A DNA stretch of 64,000 bases from Erythrocercus mccallii (GCA_013397435.1 VZRG01000778.1:124001-188000); one strand, 5' to 3'. Counted from the stretch's first letter, positions 13,095-26,600 are shown. The notes: generated by a model not told the origin, from the sequence alone. Numbers and translations: made by a program.

Positions 13095-13310
13095 CCAGCC
13101 AAGACTGAAACCCTGTCAGCTTGGCATTATACAAACATCACCAGAGACAATCCTTGTCCAGGCATGCTTACAAACCAAACAGACAAAACAGGCTATGTGT
13201 AATAGGGAACACAAAACCACAAGGGAATTAAATGTCTGGCCAAGGGTTACACCAGCCAGTCAATGGCAAAGACAGAAATAGAATCCAAGTTTCTTAGTCT
13301 ACTACTTGTG
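13095..13310 (+). mobile_element. MIR-type SINE (MIR1_Amn-like), nearly complete
   Basis: This stretch follows the amniote MIR consensus through most of its length, in order: 'cttggcattatacaaac' (the '-ggcactgtacaaac-' block, about 13120-13136); 'agagacaatccttgtcc' (about 13143-13159); 'gcttacaa' followed by 'agacaaaacagg' (about 13166-13192); and then the highly conserved MIR 3' part 'ggccaagggttacaccagcc' (about 13238-13257) with 'tcaatggcaaagacagaa' and 'agaatccaagtttctta' after it. Substitutions are many but indels are few. MIR elements are non-autonomous, moved by L2-type LINE machinery and long inactive, so this is a fossil. The name is from memory of the consensus. Confidence 0.75.
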
Positions 13311-13552
13311 GCAAAGGGAATGATGTGGCCCATCAAGAGCCTGATTAGTCCACAGTATTTGGCAAGACCTACTACAAGTCCTTCATTAATATTTAGAGAC
13401 ATCATTTGTTCTGTGCTCTATTTTGCTTGCTTTCTTTCTCCTCAAAATAGAAACCTTTTCTTTGGAGGAAACTGGAAGGAGCTCCTTTGTATGAATGGAG
13501 GAAGTAATGAATGCTACGGGATGTAGCAGATGGATAAATAACTCCCCCCAAA

Positions 13553-13578
13553 GCAATAAAGAAAAACTTCTTTATTGC
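13553..13578. repeat. Perfect 11-bp stem hairpin with AATAAA on both strands
   Basis: An 11-base arm GCAATAAAGAA (13553-13563), a 4-base loop AAAC and the exact reverse complement TTCTTTATTGC (13568-13578). Each arm contains an AATAAA hexamer in its own direction (plus 13555-13560; minus within 13571-13576), so transcripts from either side would meet a poly(A) signal. No gene ends nearby that I can recognise. The structure is certain; a role as a bidirectional transcript terminus is only an inference. Confidence 0.6.
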
Positions 13579-16084
13579 AAAATATTATTCCTCTCAATGT
13601 TTGTAATTGTAACTGTCAGTTACCAAATTTAGGATGGAAGCTACTGTATTTTTAATTGCATACTGAAAGTGTGTAGAGCTAAAGAGTGCCTATTAGTCCA
13701 TTCAAACAGATGTTATCTAAGTCAATACATAGTTTTGAAAATAAGGGTCCATATTTAGACTTCAAACTTCTTTTTTTAGGCTCTTGCTTAATTCCCAGGT
13801 GGTGGCTTAGGGTAGGGAGGAACATGGATAATGAGCATCCATTTGCCAGCTGAACATTAGACTCCTAGGTTAGAGCCCACCCACATCCACATAACTCCCA
13901 CTAGGGGCCCATATGTGGGCCTTTGAAAAACACCCAGCATCCATTTAACTCTTTCTCTCTTCCCACCGGGCTTCTGTAGCTTGAGGTTTCAGAGCAGCAC
14001 TGAGCAATCACACCTGAAAGGGACTGCCAAATGACAGAGAAGCAACAAAATGAGCTCTTTAGCTACTTCTCTACTTGAGAACATGTCAAATCTCACAGTA
14101 TTGCTTTCAAATATTATACGCATTATCCCAATTACTATCTGACAAGGATTTCCTTTATTTACGGCTAATATCTTGAATAAACCCATTTGCCTTACAAAGG
14201 AATTGAAAAATCAGCCCCCTTTCCCCTATATTCTATTAAGTATGTTAAAAAAAAGGTCTACATCTTCTGGCTGCCAGTCATTTACGGTAAATGAGAGTTG
14301 AATTCCAGACTCTGGACTGCAGCCATTTAGGATACGCAGCTTTGCAAAACATTTTCCACGATGAAATCTCCAATGATTTGAAGGTACTTCACATTAACCT
14401 AAAGCAATTTATTAGTGCAAAACCCTCCAAACTACAGACATATCTGGCCAAATTAAAACATGATAAATCTGATGATGGGATTATAGTCATTATGCAGGTG
14501 AGAACTGAATTTGGAGAAGCTGGTGTTTTTCATATCAGCAGCGTTCCTTACAGTCCAAAACTGAAATTACAAATGCTTTCAAAAGAAAGAGGTGCCAGCT
14601 CAATGCAGTACAGGGTTGAGATTTGGAGTAGCACTGTTTGTGTGGAAAAAGAGCAAGAAATGTCAATGAGCTATCTTGGAAACAAACTAACAGAACATGG
14701 TTTGCAGAATTGGATCCTATTAAGCTGAAAGTGTGTTACTTCTACAGCTGTATCTTTATAAACCAAAACTTCCATGAAGGAATATCACATTATTTTGTAG
14801 AGAGGGGTCCAGAAATACAATTAGTCTGTGAAATTGAGATATCTGAGATCTGTGCAGCCAACGGCTTCCTGCTACCCAAAACAAAAAAGTTACACATGCC
14901 AGATGATGCAAGGAATTCAAGCTCCTACAAGTTGGCTGAGCCACAGTAACAGTCTGGATATATTCACCAGCCTACTGCAAGTTTAATTCAATTTAACTTA
15001 GCCTGCTATTAAAGAGGGTTACCCAAATTTTTATTCTCTTGCCTTTGCTGCTACTACTTAAAATATACAGAAATAAATATCATCACTTGGATAATGCATG
15101 GTTATCTTGTCAATCTGCAGAACCTAAATTCATTTTTTAGTTCCATTTCTGATCCTATGTTTATATATAGGTGTCAAACATTAAAAACAAGTTGATAGAA
15201 GTCCCCAGTTACAAACTCTCTGGAATTTTGTTTGAAATCCAAATACAGAAATGCAAACAGATTCTACTGTAGCTTCAGCTTATAGCTGATGTTTAACAAG
15301 TCTTGTATTTCCCACAGAGCTGAAAGCAAATCCCTTATTACTTGAAAGAACTTAAACACATTTCACTTTCTCAGAAGCTATCTATTTTCTGTCACTATTT
15401 CTCACATTGCTGTCTTCGCTAGCTAATGCATGCTGTGATGGTACTTTATAGAAGATTGCTTATTTCATTTTTTAGAGGTTTCACTCACAAAGAAACATCC
15501 TTGTGTCCTTCAGAGACAAGGCTGTTCTGATTTACCTGTAAATACCTTTGCACCTGTAACAAAAATAGGCCTTTTTTAGTGCAGAACTCAGGATTACAGT
15601 AGGTGCAGCACAGGATGTGCCTACAGGGAACACGTGAATATACCAGCCTCAGTGTGTTTTGATCATGCCCATGTTCTTGTGCTACCAGAGGCTCAAAAGG
15701 AGGCAGTAGCTGAAAATTGATCCCATAAGATTGGCATTGCTCTCAAGTCTCAATACAGCAGAGTAGGAGGTTCACAGAGTTTGTTGTGTAGAGAGTGCAG
15801 CCATACACACTTGAAATTTTGTACTGTTTTCTGTATGTTTCATAAGTCACGAGCTACGAAACAACTTTCTACCCTTCTGGCAAATCAGTTTATACAAATC
15901 TCTGCCAGTTCATTCAAGGCTGCATTGGTTTATTCTACAGCCAAGTGCACCCTTCAAGGACTTCCCAGTGAGGGAATAAAGGTGCAGACATTATGAGCTA
16001 TGTCTCAAAAGTTTCACCTTCTCTCTGTCTGTTCTTTAGTCAAATGTCAGGCCCTACAGGTTAGGATCTTTCCACGTCTCTCCA
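13579..16084. other. Non-coding stretch with an unassigned open frame
   Basis: Holds open frames of 145 codons (14291-14728 plus) and 103 codons (14638-14949 plus) in different frames. They give no recognisable domain, signal peptide or membrane segment. There is no convincing splice-site pair or CpG-rich promoter. The rest is AT-rich unique sequence. Confidence 0.6.
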
Positions 16085-16150
16085 TCAGAACCGAATTCTG
16101 CACGTAACAGGCAAAGGAGTAATGGATGAAACATCACTGAAATCAACAGC
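16085..16150 (+). mobile_element. Possible ancient amniote interspersed repeat fragment
   Basis: The phrase 'accgaattctgcacgtaac' (about 16090-16108) followed 30-40 bases later by 'actgaaatcaacagc' resembles a common amniote repeat in which 'aaattctgctctcagttac' is followed by 'ctgaagtcaatgg'. I cannot name the family with certainty and the match is short. It overlaps the 161-codon minus open frame at 16054-16539, which argues against that frame being a gene. Confidence 0.3.
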
Positions 16151-19100
16151 ATATCAACATAAGAGAGTGAAAATGATATTTTACTGTGCAACAGCACATT
16201 CCTGCATATGAAGCCTAGGATGAATGGCTGTTTGGACTTAAATATACCCTTCTGTGGGCCAACCTCAGTCCATGGCCACAGAGAGGTTGTGTGACTTTCT
16301 TGTAATACAGTTGCCGTGGTACAGCAACTCATCTCAAAGTCAGCATCAACAATGCCAAGGTACTTCCAGACCTGAATCAAAATTTTAAATCCTGAAGCCT
16401 GAGGGGAAGAAGTTTCAAGCCATGGCCATGATCTCAGAAATAAACCCTTGATTTGAAAGGAACATAGAACAAAGCACTGCATATTCATGCATTTTTTATA
16501 TCTCACTAACTGTAATGGAGTTAACCAATGCTTATACAAATTCTGCAGTTCTTCAGTTCAATCAATCTCTTCTGAAACCAAAAGGACTTGTTTAATGCCC
16601 ATCCAGTTTCCCTGGTCTTTGAGGGGAAAGAAAGAGAAGGTTTCCTCAGAACTACAAAAGGACAGCAAACCATCTAAGGGACCCCTGGTCTTCAGGTAGA
16701 TTTTCAAAAATGATAGAAGTCACCCTCACTAGGTTTGCTTTTTTCCTGGTATCTGCAGACCATTATAAGGAGGGGAGAAAATAATTACCCCTCCCCACAT
16801 TATTCAACTTGTCCAGATAAGACAAATATTTTGTGATGCTCTATTGCAGAACTCAGCCATGCTATAAATAGCAGCTGTGAAGAATCAACTCCACAGCTGT
16901 CAGCAGATACATCTCTACTTTCCAGAGGGGTTTGTTATATGGCTTGGAAAAATATGGACACATAGGAATTCTGAACAAGTTATTTGAATTCAATGGGAAA
17001 TATTAACCTGGTAAGAATACCACAGTTCAGACCTTTGCAACACTTAGCTGTGGCAGGCCCAGTTTAAGACATCTAAGATTAATACTAAAAAAAAATTTCA
17101 CTCCATCTTTTACTGATGCTTTAACATGATTTTGACCAAACATAATCACTGACTTTTTTTAAAAAAGTACTTTGAAAGACTACACTGGTAGTAATATTTG
17201 CAAATACAATTTCAATGACTTCCCAAGGCAAGGAATTTCCTCATCAGTGAACTTGAAGCTGCTGGCTGGTGTGAAAACAGAGAGTGGGGAAGCTCTGAAC
17301 TCTTTTTGTACCAAGACAGCACAGTGGCTGCTACACAACTGGGAACCACTGAACCACAGCTTGGGTCTGATTCTTCTGGGCCTTGGGCATCATGCTCTCA
17401 TTTTCCCTGGGCAGTGTGGACATGTTTCTCACAAGAACGACTCCTAACCTGCTTTGCCCAAGCTGACTGAGCAGTGGTACATTTAAAACAAGGGTTGAAC
17501 TGAAAGTAGGGAGCACCACAGCTCTACTGTCAGATATCGCTGCAGCTTTGTAGGTGTTGTTATGGAAATTCAGCTACACTCCATGTGAGAACAAAGAAAA
17601 AGAGGGAAAAGAGGGTTTTGTTACAAGGTCACACCTCCTGTGAAGGCCATTTCCATTAAAGAGGATCTGTAAGGCTATATTATTTTATACATTACAAAAG
17701 GTAAATAATCGTGAAAGATTTAAAGAAATATTTCTGTCCAGTGATATTTTGATTGGTATACTCAAAAATGTAAGCTTGTCAATCCCTGCCTTCTGTAAGA
17801 ATAATCTCCAAGAAATATGTTTTGCCTCAAGCTACAGAGACTCCAGATACACTTCTGGTTTAAAGGCAAATAATATGAGGCATCTAAAGCAACTTTCAAC
17901 GATAACTTGTGCACTTTTTTCCAGTGACACCAGCAGTACTCCTGCCATTGACTAAAATCTAAGGGATGATACAATTTTAGGCAGTAAATGATGTATAGTA
18001 TTTTTGTAAGTCAGGGACAGCATTTTGGTCAGGGGTAGTAGAAACATCTGAGCAGACTGGCCACAACAACATTATCACTACTTATGTCCAGCACATGGGA
18101 TATCCTGATACAGTTTTGTAAGCATGGGTATTTGCTTTAAATACCTTCAATAAGGTCTGACTCAAAGCTACTCAACACCTAAGGAAAATGCCAGTGATTT
18201 ACCTAAGACAGGCAAAGGCAAAAGAAATTTAACCTAGAACTATCAGCATTTCTACATGTTCTAACTCACTGGAATTTTTAAAACTTAATAAAAAAATGCT
18301 GATAAATATTCAGAAGGTTGCCTGAACTCTTCTAGAACAGAATAGAACATACTAGTAGTATGAATTGAAGTATTACTACTTGATGGATGAAACTATTGTC
18401 CTATCAGCCAAGTTTTTTCACATATTTTATGGTTCACTTACTCCTTTTTGGCTATGGAATGAAAAGCTAAAAAGTGAATGTGGTTAGAGTTTTATAGATG
18501 ACTAATGCTTGTGCCTTTGGTACTTTTCATTATTTTAGTGAGGTCACTGCCACTTCACAGTATTTGAATGATAATTTCTTATTTGCAAAAATGTTTTTAA
18601 AGAAATATTGCCATAATTTGTTTCACTTAAAATTATAACTTCAGAATGTCCTCATATCCAGTATTGTTTACTATGTTAACCAAATTAATAACAGACAGAT
18701 TATATCACTAAACTGTAATTCCATTGAAATTACAGAGCATCAGTTCTCTGATTTGCTAATGCTTAAAAAAAAATCATGAGTTAGAGAAAGGTTTTAAAAA
18801 TGTCTATGTAGCTTTTCCACCCCATGCTGATGATCATTAACTAATATTAGACAGAAAAACTCTTGTAGCACATAATAAGGTCAGACTGCTCCATCATAAC
18901 CACTGCAGAACTTAAGAAAATACCTTTCCAAGGGCCTTAATATTAGTTTTACCTGCAATAATTTCAAAGGAGTGAGTCATCCAGGCTGCAATACCAGATA
19001 TGGTGGCTGAGACAGGCCCACAGTGCTGACATAGAGTGTTAAATCTTACCCAGAATTATGTTAAGTGATGGATAGAGCACTACTGGATTGAGCTGATCCC

Positions 19101-22100
19101 ACTAGTAAGATGGAAAGCTAAAGCTGTGGATTGCTTTAAATTCCAGGTGTCATTTCTTTGTTGTTAGAGCAGTTGCTGTCCTCTGAGAAATCATCTGCTC
19201 CTAAAATGTGTTATTCTGTGTTACCAGTAGAACACCAGAGGTGTACATGTACAGGCAAGGATGAGACATGGACTGTGACAGAGGCAGCTATGGTTTAAAT
19301 TCGATTTTAAACAGAATATTGGGAGCATACAATAGTATGCAAAAGCAGGAAGAATTACATTTCATCAATAATGGGGCAGGCAACTGGACTGAGTTTTGGA
19401 CTGGATCTCAGTGCACATCATTCCCAGGCCTTACTCTTCTTGAAGATGTGTGAACACTACAGAGGTAGTCTATGATCCACACAGAATGAGACAGCAGTGA
19501 GACAGAGCCAACATGGGTGTGGGACAGATACCAGTGAGGGGTGCACTGAGGGCTCACACAGATGTTTTCATAGAGTGTGCATATCCGTATCCAAACCTTG
19601 AGGCTCCTGCAGCACCTGCACTTTGGTGCTGTAAGTGCTAAGTGCCTTGGAAAGATAAATGCTCAATGCCTGTGATCCCTGCAGTTATCCTTATGAGCTG
19701 AATTTCCAGTCTGGCTCAGCCTTTTGCTGGCCCAAAGAAAATGTGGCAAACAAGCAGTTAAGAACACTCAACTTTAGACCAAAATCCCCAGCTCCACACT
19801 ATCTGAATCAGAGATTTTTCCAAGCTTATAAAGTTTAATCATTCATTTCACTCAGGACTTGACAGTGTGTTAGGGAAGTTATAAGACCAAATAAAGGAAG
19901 TAGAAAAACTAAGAGCAGAAAACACCTGTCTTCGCAGCTGGTCACCAGGCAGAACTTTAATGTGCTGCCTGCTGGGAAACAGGGATGGTCTCATGTTACA
20001 CTGAGGCTTCAGCAAAGGATGGAGTTTGCAGAAAGGAATCCTGCAACTAGAAGATGTGAGGCTTGGGTTTCAGCCAAAAACAATGGAGAGCTGCATTAAA
20101 TGAAAAGTTCCATAAGTTCAAATGCATTCAATCACTGAACAACACACGGCTTTGTGGTTTGAAAGAATTTTAAAAAGAAATTTAAATCATCACCGCAGTT
20201 GTTTCTAATTTTGAAGAACAATCAGTATTTTACCCTTAACTACCACCAAATGCTTCCCAGAGTGACCATAGTCACCCATAAACAGACTGAATGTCTTCAT
20301 TTAAGAAGAGCAGACCAAGCCTGATAAAAGCCAGTATGCTACTTTGAAAATTGCTCTGCTGCCTGAAGCAGAATTTCATCTTTCATAGGCTAAATCGACC
20401 CTAATAAGTGGCACCAGTTTTTCTTTAACTTACATCCTCAGAAGCTCATTGACTACAATTGAGAAGTCATTGAAGAAGAGTGATTCTGAAAGATAAGTAG
20501 CAAAATATACATAATGGTATTAAAGTAGACATTTAGAGGGTATAATCTTAAGAATAAAAATGTTGCAACAGAAAGCAGTAGAATAAAATTTAAAAAAAAA
20601 AAATAGAAGTTGGACTGAAAATCCTGAAGCAGTGAAATCTGCATAGTTCTACTCCTAAAGTGAAACAGTGGAACGATGAGGACAGAACTGCAAAATATCT
20701 AACAAAAGGAACCAAGCTCTACATAACCAGGGACTAAAATACATATTAGAAGCCAAAATGCCCTTTTTCCTATAGTCTCAATAATACTGACTGCTCTAAA
20801 GGGATAAAGGCATTAACAGGTGCTTAAGGAGCAAATCAGTAGTGACCTGCATTTTCAGCAGTGACCTTTAATTTCAGTCTCATAGCATGAGACAAAGAGG
20901 AATCTTTTTCTGAAGGATCTAAAATATCTGAAACTCTGCCTGATTTTGGTAGGAAATGAGAGGACAGTGACCTTCCCTGGTGAGGGAAGGTTATACATTT
21001 GCTTCCCTGATGAGGAAGTGAGAAGGGCGTACATTGCCTGCAAACGTTGCCAAGAGAGGAACTGATGGAATTAACAATTTCACAACTTCAGGAACATAAC
21101 ATTAAAGGATTGATGAAAGAGGTATTTGAATGCTACAATATTTGAAAATTAACTTCTTGAATGAAAAAGAGTTTGAAAAAATAATAAATATTTTAGGATC
21201 ATGTACAGGTAAAGTTTATACCGGCCCTTCAAGTGAGGGATGGGCTTCACATTAACAAGGTATTTGACTTGAGGTTTTTTTATCTTCTGGCAGAAAACAA
21301 ACCTTTGGATAACAAAAGAATCCATAAATTGTATTTCAGTTCTTTGTTCTCAGGTTCATTATTAGAGATTTCATGACTTAAGATTCCTTTAATCTCAAAT
21401 TTTATTATTCTGTTAAACAAATGATAAATAAAAATTTCCTCTAGACATACAGAGGGAGGGAAAAATCACCAAAATATTGGAAAAGGATCCAGGTTTTCAG
21501 TGAGTTGAAACGTTCCTAATTGGCTGGCATGTTTTGCTGCACTTATTACAGCGAATGCTGCCATCTGTTTCTTACTTCAAAAGAAATAGTCAAAACGATT
21601 AGCAAGCCAACAGAGAAGAAAGCCTTATCATGCATATAGAATACTTTAAAAAGCATATTATCCACTGGCTCCCTGTGGATAGAATATTTCTAGCCTTGAC
21701 ATGATGATTACTGGTAGAATAATATTAAACCATCTTCCATTTGTGGTAATGGGACATGTAGAGATGAGAGAGAATTTTGGCTCCAGGTTTTCCATTTCCC
21801 GCTTTAGGATTTGCCTTTTAAGGATCCTGGTGAGAGTGTTTGTGGTGAGCCAGGCTGTGCTCTGGATCACAGCTTGGTGGCCAAAGAGAATGAAAAGTTT
21901 GCCACTGTAAAATATCATCTTTAACAGCCCAAAGAGAAGCCTGCAAATAACAAGCAAAGAGCATGAAGGAAAGCAAACACAATGTTAGGGCAAAGAAAAA
22001 GACACACAAGAGACAGAATTCCCTTCCACTACACTAAACAGTGCCATCATCCCAACTGATCAAATATGCATCCCAAGGGCTATTTCCCTAATTGTTAAGC

Positions 22101-23600
22101 ATCATAATGAATTGCTGGTATTTCTGCACTTCATCATTTAATTTCATCAACTGCTGATTAACCTGATAACTGCAAAATTCATGCTTGCAAAACCAGTAAC
22201 GTTTTTACAGACCCCTGGCCTATACACTGATGTAGGACATTCACTTCCTTCAGTGCTTGCAGATTATTCCATCCATTATGGGAATGCTGTAAAGACAAAA
22301 TTTCCTATCAGCCTGCATGGCCACAATTTGGAAAGCCAGGGAAAGGCAACTATAGCAAGGAGGATGTGCAATAAACCATGGTAGCTGCTACAGCCAAGAA
22401 GTGACAACAGAATAAGTATGAAATACAGGAGAGGAATCACTCCCATGAAGCCTGCTATGTACGTTTTCACCCTATCAATGCAGTGGAGAGTAGCAAGATT
22501 CATACCTTCTCTCCATCCCATTCTTTTCCTATCTAACCAAAGGAACCCAAATCTGTGTCTGTCTGAGATTAGGAGAGATAAGAGCTTTTTGCTCTCTGCA
22601 TTTCCCTCTGTTACAGGGAACAAAAATAATTTCCAACTACTCTTGTATCATCCATTTTTTGCTTTATTTCACAAAAAACTTTATTATTTCACTCTTATGC
22701 TTTGCTTTTTCTTCATATGTCAATGACAGTACCAATAGTATGTCCTGATTTTACAGCTGCCTGAGTAACAGAAGCATGGGACACACAGGCCAGGGCTGAG
22801 GCACACCCACCAGTGACCCCAGACTTCACTCCTATCTGTAGGCCACAGAAAGAAATAGGCAATTTTAGAAGGAACAGCATGCCAACATATTTTTTTAATA
22901 CAGAATGTCCAGGTTGTAGAGGCATCTGCTCAGAGAGGAATACAGCAAGCAGGTAAAAAGAACAGAAGGCAACATGGACGGGGTAGAATGCAATATAGGG
23001 AGGAGAAAACTCCAAAACAACAAACTAACCACAAAAACCAAGAGATGATTAACAAATCACTCACAAACTTTTGTATCAGTACCTGTGGACCAACCACAAA
23101 CCATAAATAAGAAAGAACATACAAGCTTCAGACTAGAACAATAACCCTGTCTCAGCTGACAAACGTGACTGGTGACTGGAGTTTGTGTATTTCATCTAAT
23201 TTCTTAGAAAAAAAACTAGAAAAAAATAAAAGGAAGGTATCCACACACCGAGTGTGGGAAACAGGAGAATGGCCACGAGCTGATGTGATAGCTACTGGCT
23301 CTTGCAAACGTGAAAGGGAAACGTGAGAAAGTGCAAGAACAGCAGCACTTACATCACAAAGGCAAAAGAGCCGCCTGTGCTATCGCACTGGAGGTTTCTA
23401 CTGTAGCCAGGGATTCAGAACAGTTCTCAGGCAGGGGGACCTTTGGAAATGCAGATAAGTTCAGGGGAGATATATGAGCCTCTAAAAAGGATGTAAAAAA
23501 GTAGGGGAATTCAATCAACTCTTCTGTGAGCATTGGTGACTACTACACAGGCTTGATTTGTTTCAGAGAACGGTGTACTAGGATGTTTCTTAACCTAAGA
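16151..23600. other. Non-coding stretch, no gene seen
   Basis: Includes most of the window's longest open frame (161 codons, 16054-16539 minus), which has no known domain. At 21658-21957 (minus) a 99-codon frame follows a good-looking splice acceptor (TTATTTGCAG ending at 21941), but the peptide is unrecognised. Poly(A) of about 12 bases occurs near 20591. An 8-bp-stem hairpin CCTTCCCT...AGGGAAGG lies at 20971-20990 and is of a size expected by chance. Confidence 0.6.
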
Positions 23601-23651
23601 AAAAAAAAACTAAAAAACAAAACCCACAAAACCCTAACAAAACAAAACCAT
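23601..23651 (+). repeat. A/C-rich low-complexity tract
   Basis: An A-run of nine followed by a chain of ACAAAAC-type words with almost no T or G. It is simple sequence of the kind that arises by slippage. It could instead be the degraded A-rich end of a retroposed element, but no body of such an element is visible upstream. Confidence 0.75.
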
Positions 23652-26600
23652 AGCTTGGATGAAGGTATCTTTTTTTCTAGAAGTGTCACCATTCTCCTGC
23701 CAAGAGGGAACATTTAACTGTTATCAATAGGCAAATCTGAAGTTGGACAGAGCTGCCTAAATCCACTTGTCACAAATATGTCTACTGTGTTACCAGGACT
23801 GTTTTTTTGACAAATGAATTGGAAACCAGCCTATTCATCCTGTATAATAAACAGCAAGTGCTGGAGGGTGTTTAACATTCAAAGGGTACACATCACAGAT
23901 TGCCATGCTCACTGCATGACAGCCACCAAGGAAACTCGTTGGACACAGACTCCACATTCCTCATGGAAGGGAAGAAATGTCATTTAAGGTAATGTGTACA
24001 ACTGGTCAAATCAGTGCTGACAAATACATTTGCTGACAACTTCAGCCCTTTTTCCAATTACCAGCTGTTTGCAAACAGACCACTGCTGTGTTTGTTATTG
24101 TAATTGTAGGACAGACAATTGAAGTGCCTGAGCCAAAGCCCCAAACTCTCATTGACTTCACTGGGCTTTGGGAAAGGGCTGTAGATGAACAAACTTCAGG
24201 CAAAGAATTTGTGAAATATTCACTTGGACTATTTCCCACTTTTTATCTATGCTGTATAAATGGTCATTCATATCATACAGTTTGGGGGTTTTTTCTTCCC
24301 TTTCAGTCTACATATCTGAAATCTTTTAATTAATAATTTAATAGCAAATATTTTTTACATCTGAATGAATAACCATATTCACATGAGGCTAAAAAACTGT
24401 GGAGAGCAGTCATCATCCAAATGCTTGTGGCAGTACAAATATCCATGAGTGGCTGATACCAAAAGGCTGCAGTAAGCCTGGGATGAGCCATGGCAGCCCT
24501 TGCCAGCACAGTTTCAGTCCATTCATGAAGCTACTGATGGATCATTATTCTAAAGCAGGAGCAGTCTCAGAACAAACTGCACTGCAAACTGATGCACTCA
24601 CTCAAGGCTGAAATCACCAACTCATCTGTCCTTCCACGAATAAAGAGGAACCCAAACACCAGGAATTAAACATGGAGCTGCTTCATTTTTCAGGATCTGG
24701 AATCATTTTGCCTGCCTCTACAGGGGGAAGTAGTTGCCTTTATAATTCAGCCCTACTTTGTCTGTGTATAGTGAACAATAGTAATAACATATCTGTTCCA
24801 AAGTACTCTAGGAAAAATTCTTCAGAGGATTTACCATTTAAGAGTGAGATTATGATACACTTACCTTTACAGAATAACATCCTCTTTTCCTAATCCAACT
24901 TTTTTGGAAGACTCATGGGACATGTCAGGTACAGCAAGATATCATAATCTGATCCTTAGCTTCTTCTAAGTGTGTTAAACAGTATGGATCCTGTCAATTT
25001 AACATATCAGAAAGCTTCTCATTGATACTCAGGCATGTTTTTATATGCTCCCTTCCTCTCATCTTTATACAGATGTTTTTGTCCACCTTGGCCTTTACCT
25101 ATCAAGGAGTGGGTGCTGAGCCTAGATTCTCCCAAACAAGTTTTCATGGAGCAATCAATCTTTTTAATGGGGCACTGAACAGAACAACATAAACTGCAGA
25201 ATGTATGTTGCAGAATTACCACCTACCAGTACTGCATTCATGTGGACATTTTGGACTACGTCTCTTCCCTGAAATTCCTTCTCCAGGAACATGCCCAGTA
25301 CAGATCAGATATTCTGGTTATTTAAATGTTATCTTACATTGAAATCCCCTTCCGAGAAACAACCCCCCAAAGGCACTTTAACAATCCAGAAATTCATGAA
25401 TGATTGGTTGAAACTCTGATCAACAAAATGACAGCTTGTGGCATATCATAAAGATGTTTTCCATCTTTTGATTACCTTATTTATTTTCCAAGTATTGAAT
25501 TATAATGTTTACTACAAGGAGTGGATAAACACAATAAAACCTGCCATCTTTAAACATAATAAAGAAGCTCAAGCTATATATATGCCATTTGATTTACAAT
25601 AATTTGTTTCTTCTTGTTTCTGTATCTTGATAGCAGCAATTAATGAATGTGGAGAAGATAACATTGGTTTGAGTGTTCAAGGTGACACAGAAACATTGCT
25701 GTAAATGATCCTAAAAGCTCATGGAAAAGGGAACTGGCAAGTAACATAGGGTATGATGAGCTGAGCCAAGAATGTGATTTTGGACTGTTTCCATTGCGGT
25801 TTTCACTTCAGAGTAATTTGTATGATTTGGAAAGCCAGCAATATAACTCTGTGTAAGGATGGGTTATTTGAGGTAACCTCTATGTTTTAAGGATGGGGTA
25901 TTTTTACAGCCATGGACCAAAAATTAGGTCACATGCCACAGCTACCTAGAGCTAGGAAGACAGAGATTCCACTGTTTTTAATTTCTCACATTATCTTGCA
26001 CCGTACAGAGACATGTATTTTACTGTTCTTAAAATACATAGCTATTAATATGCTAATTGCACGATGAGCAAAACAGCACAGCCTAATAAAACATTCTTTT
26101 AGCAGAAATATTAAGTTTTTACATTCTTAAAGGCTAGTTTTCACATTAAATTCCTCAAGAAATGCAGTGAAGGATAAGAGTGCAACATTTGAAACTTTTA
26201 AATTATACTGGATTTTAAGGCATCCCAAGTCCATGTGACAGTGCAGCCTGTCTGTTTAGTGCTAGAATTTCTGTGATGAATTTTGAGCTATATTTTAGAA
26301 AATAGCTGAATTTTTAAGGGGTTAAAAGTTAAAAGTTACAGTTTGTTCATAAAAACACAGCAATAGTGGGCTCAGCAGAGTACATAAAGACAGGACTAAC
26401 ATAATTTAACATATTTGGATGTGGAAAATATTTTCTCTAGCACAGAACATGTAAAAGATAAAAAAACTTCAAATTAAAAAAATCCTTTTGAAATCAGCCA
26501 CAAATTAAAATTTTATAGTGAGGCCTTTTAAAAACTTAGGTTCAGATCCCCTCTGTAGTGAAGTTTCAATGGGGAAAGTGAAAATACCCAATTTACACCA

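Noticed and set aside
20971..20990. Hairpin CCTTCCCT-GGTG-AGGGAAGG
   Set aside because: An 8-bp stem with a short loop is expected several times by chance; no T-run or gene end accompanies it.
24040..24200. Phrase 'cattgacttcactgggctt' resembling an old amniote repeat
   Set aside because: The match is limited to about 20 bases and no flanking landmarks of a family were found.
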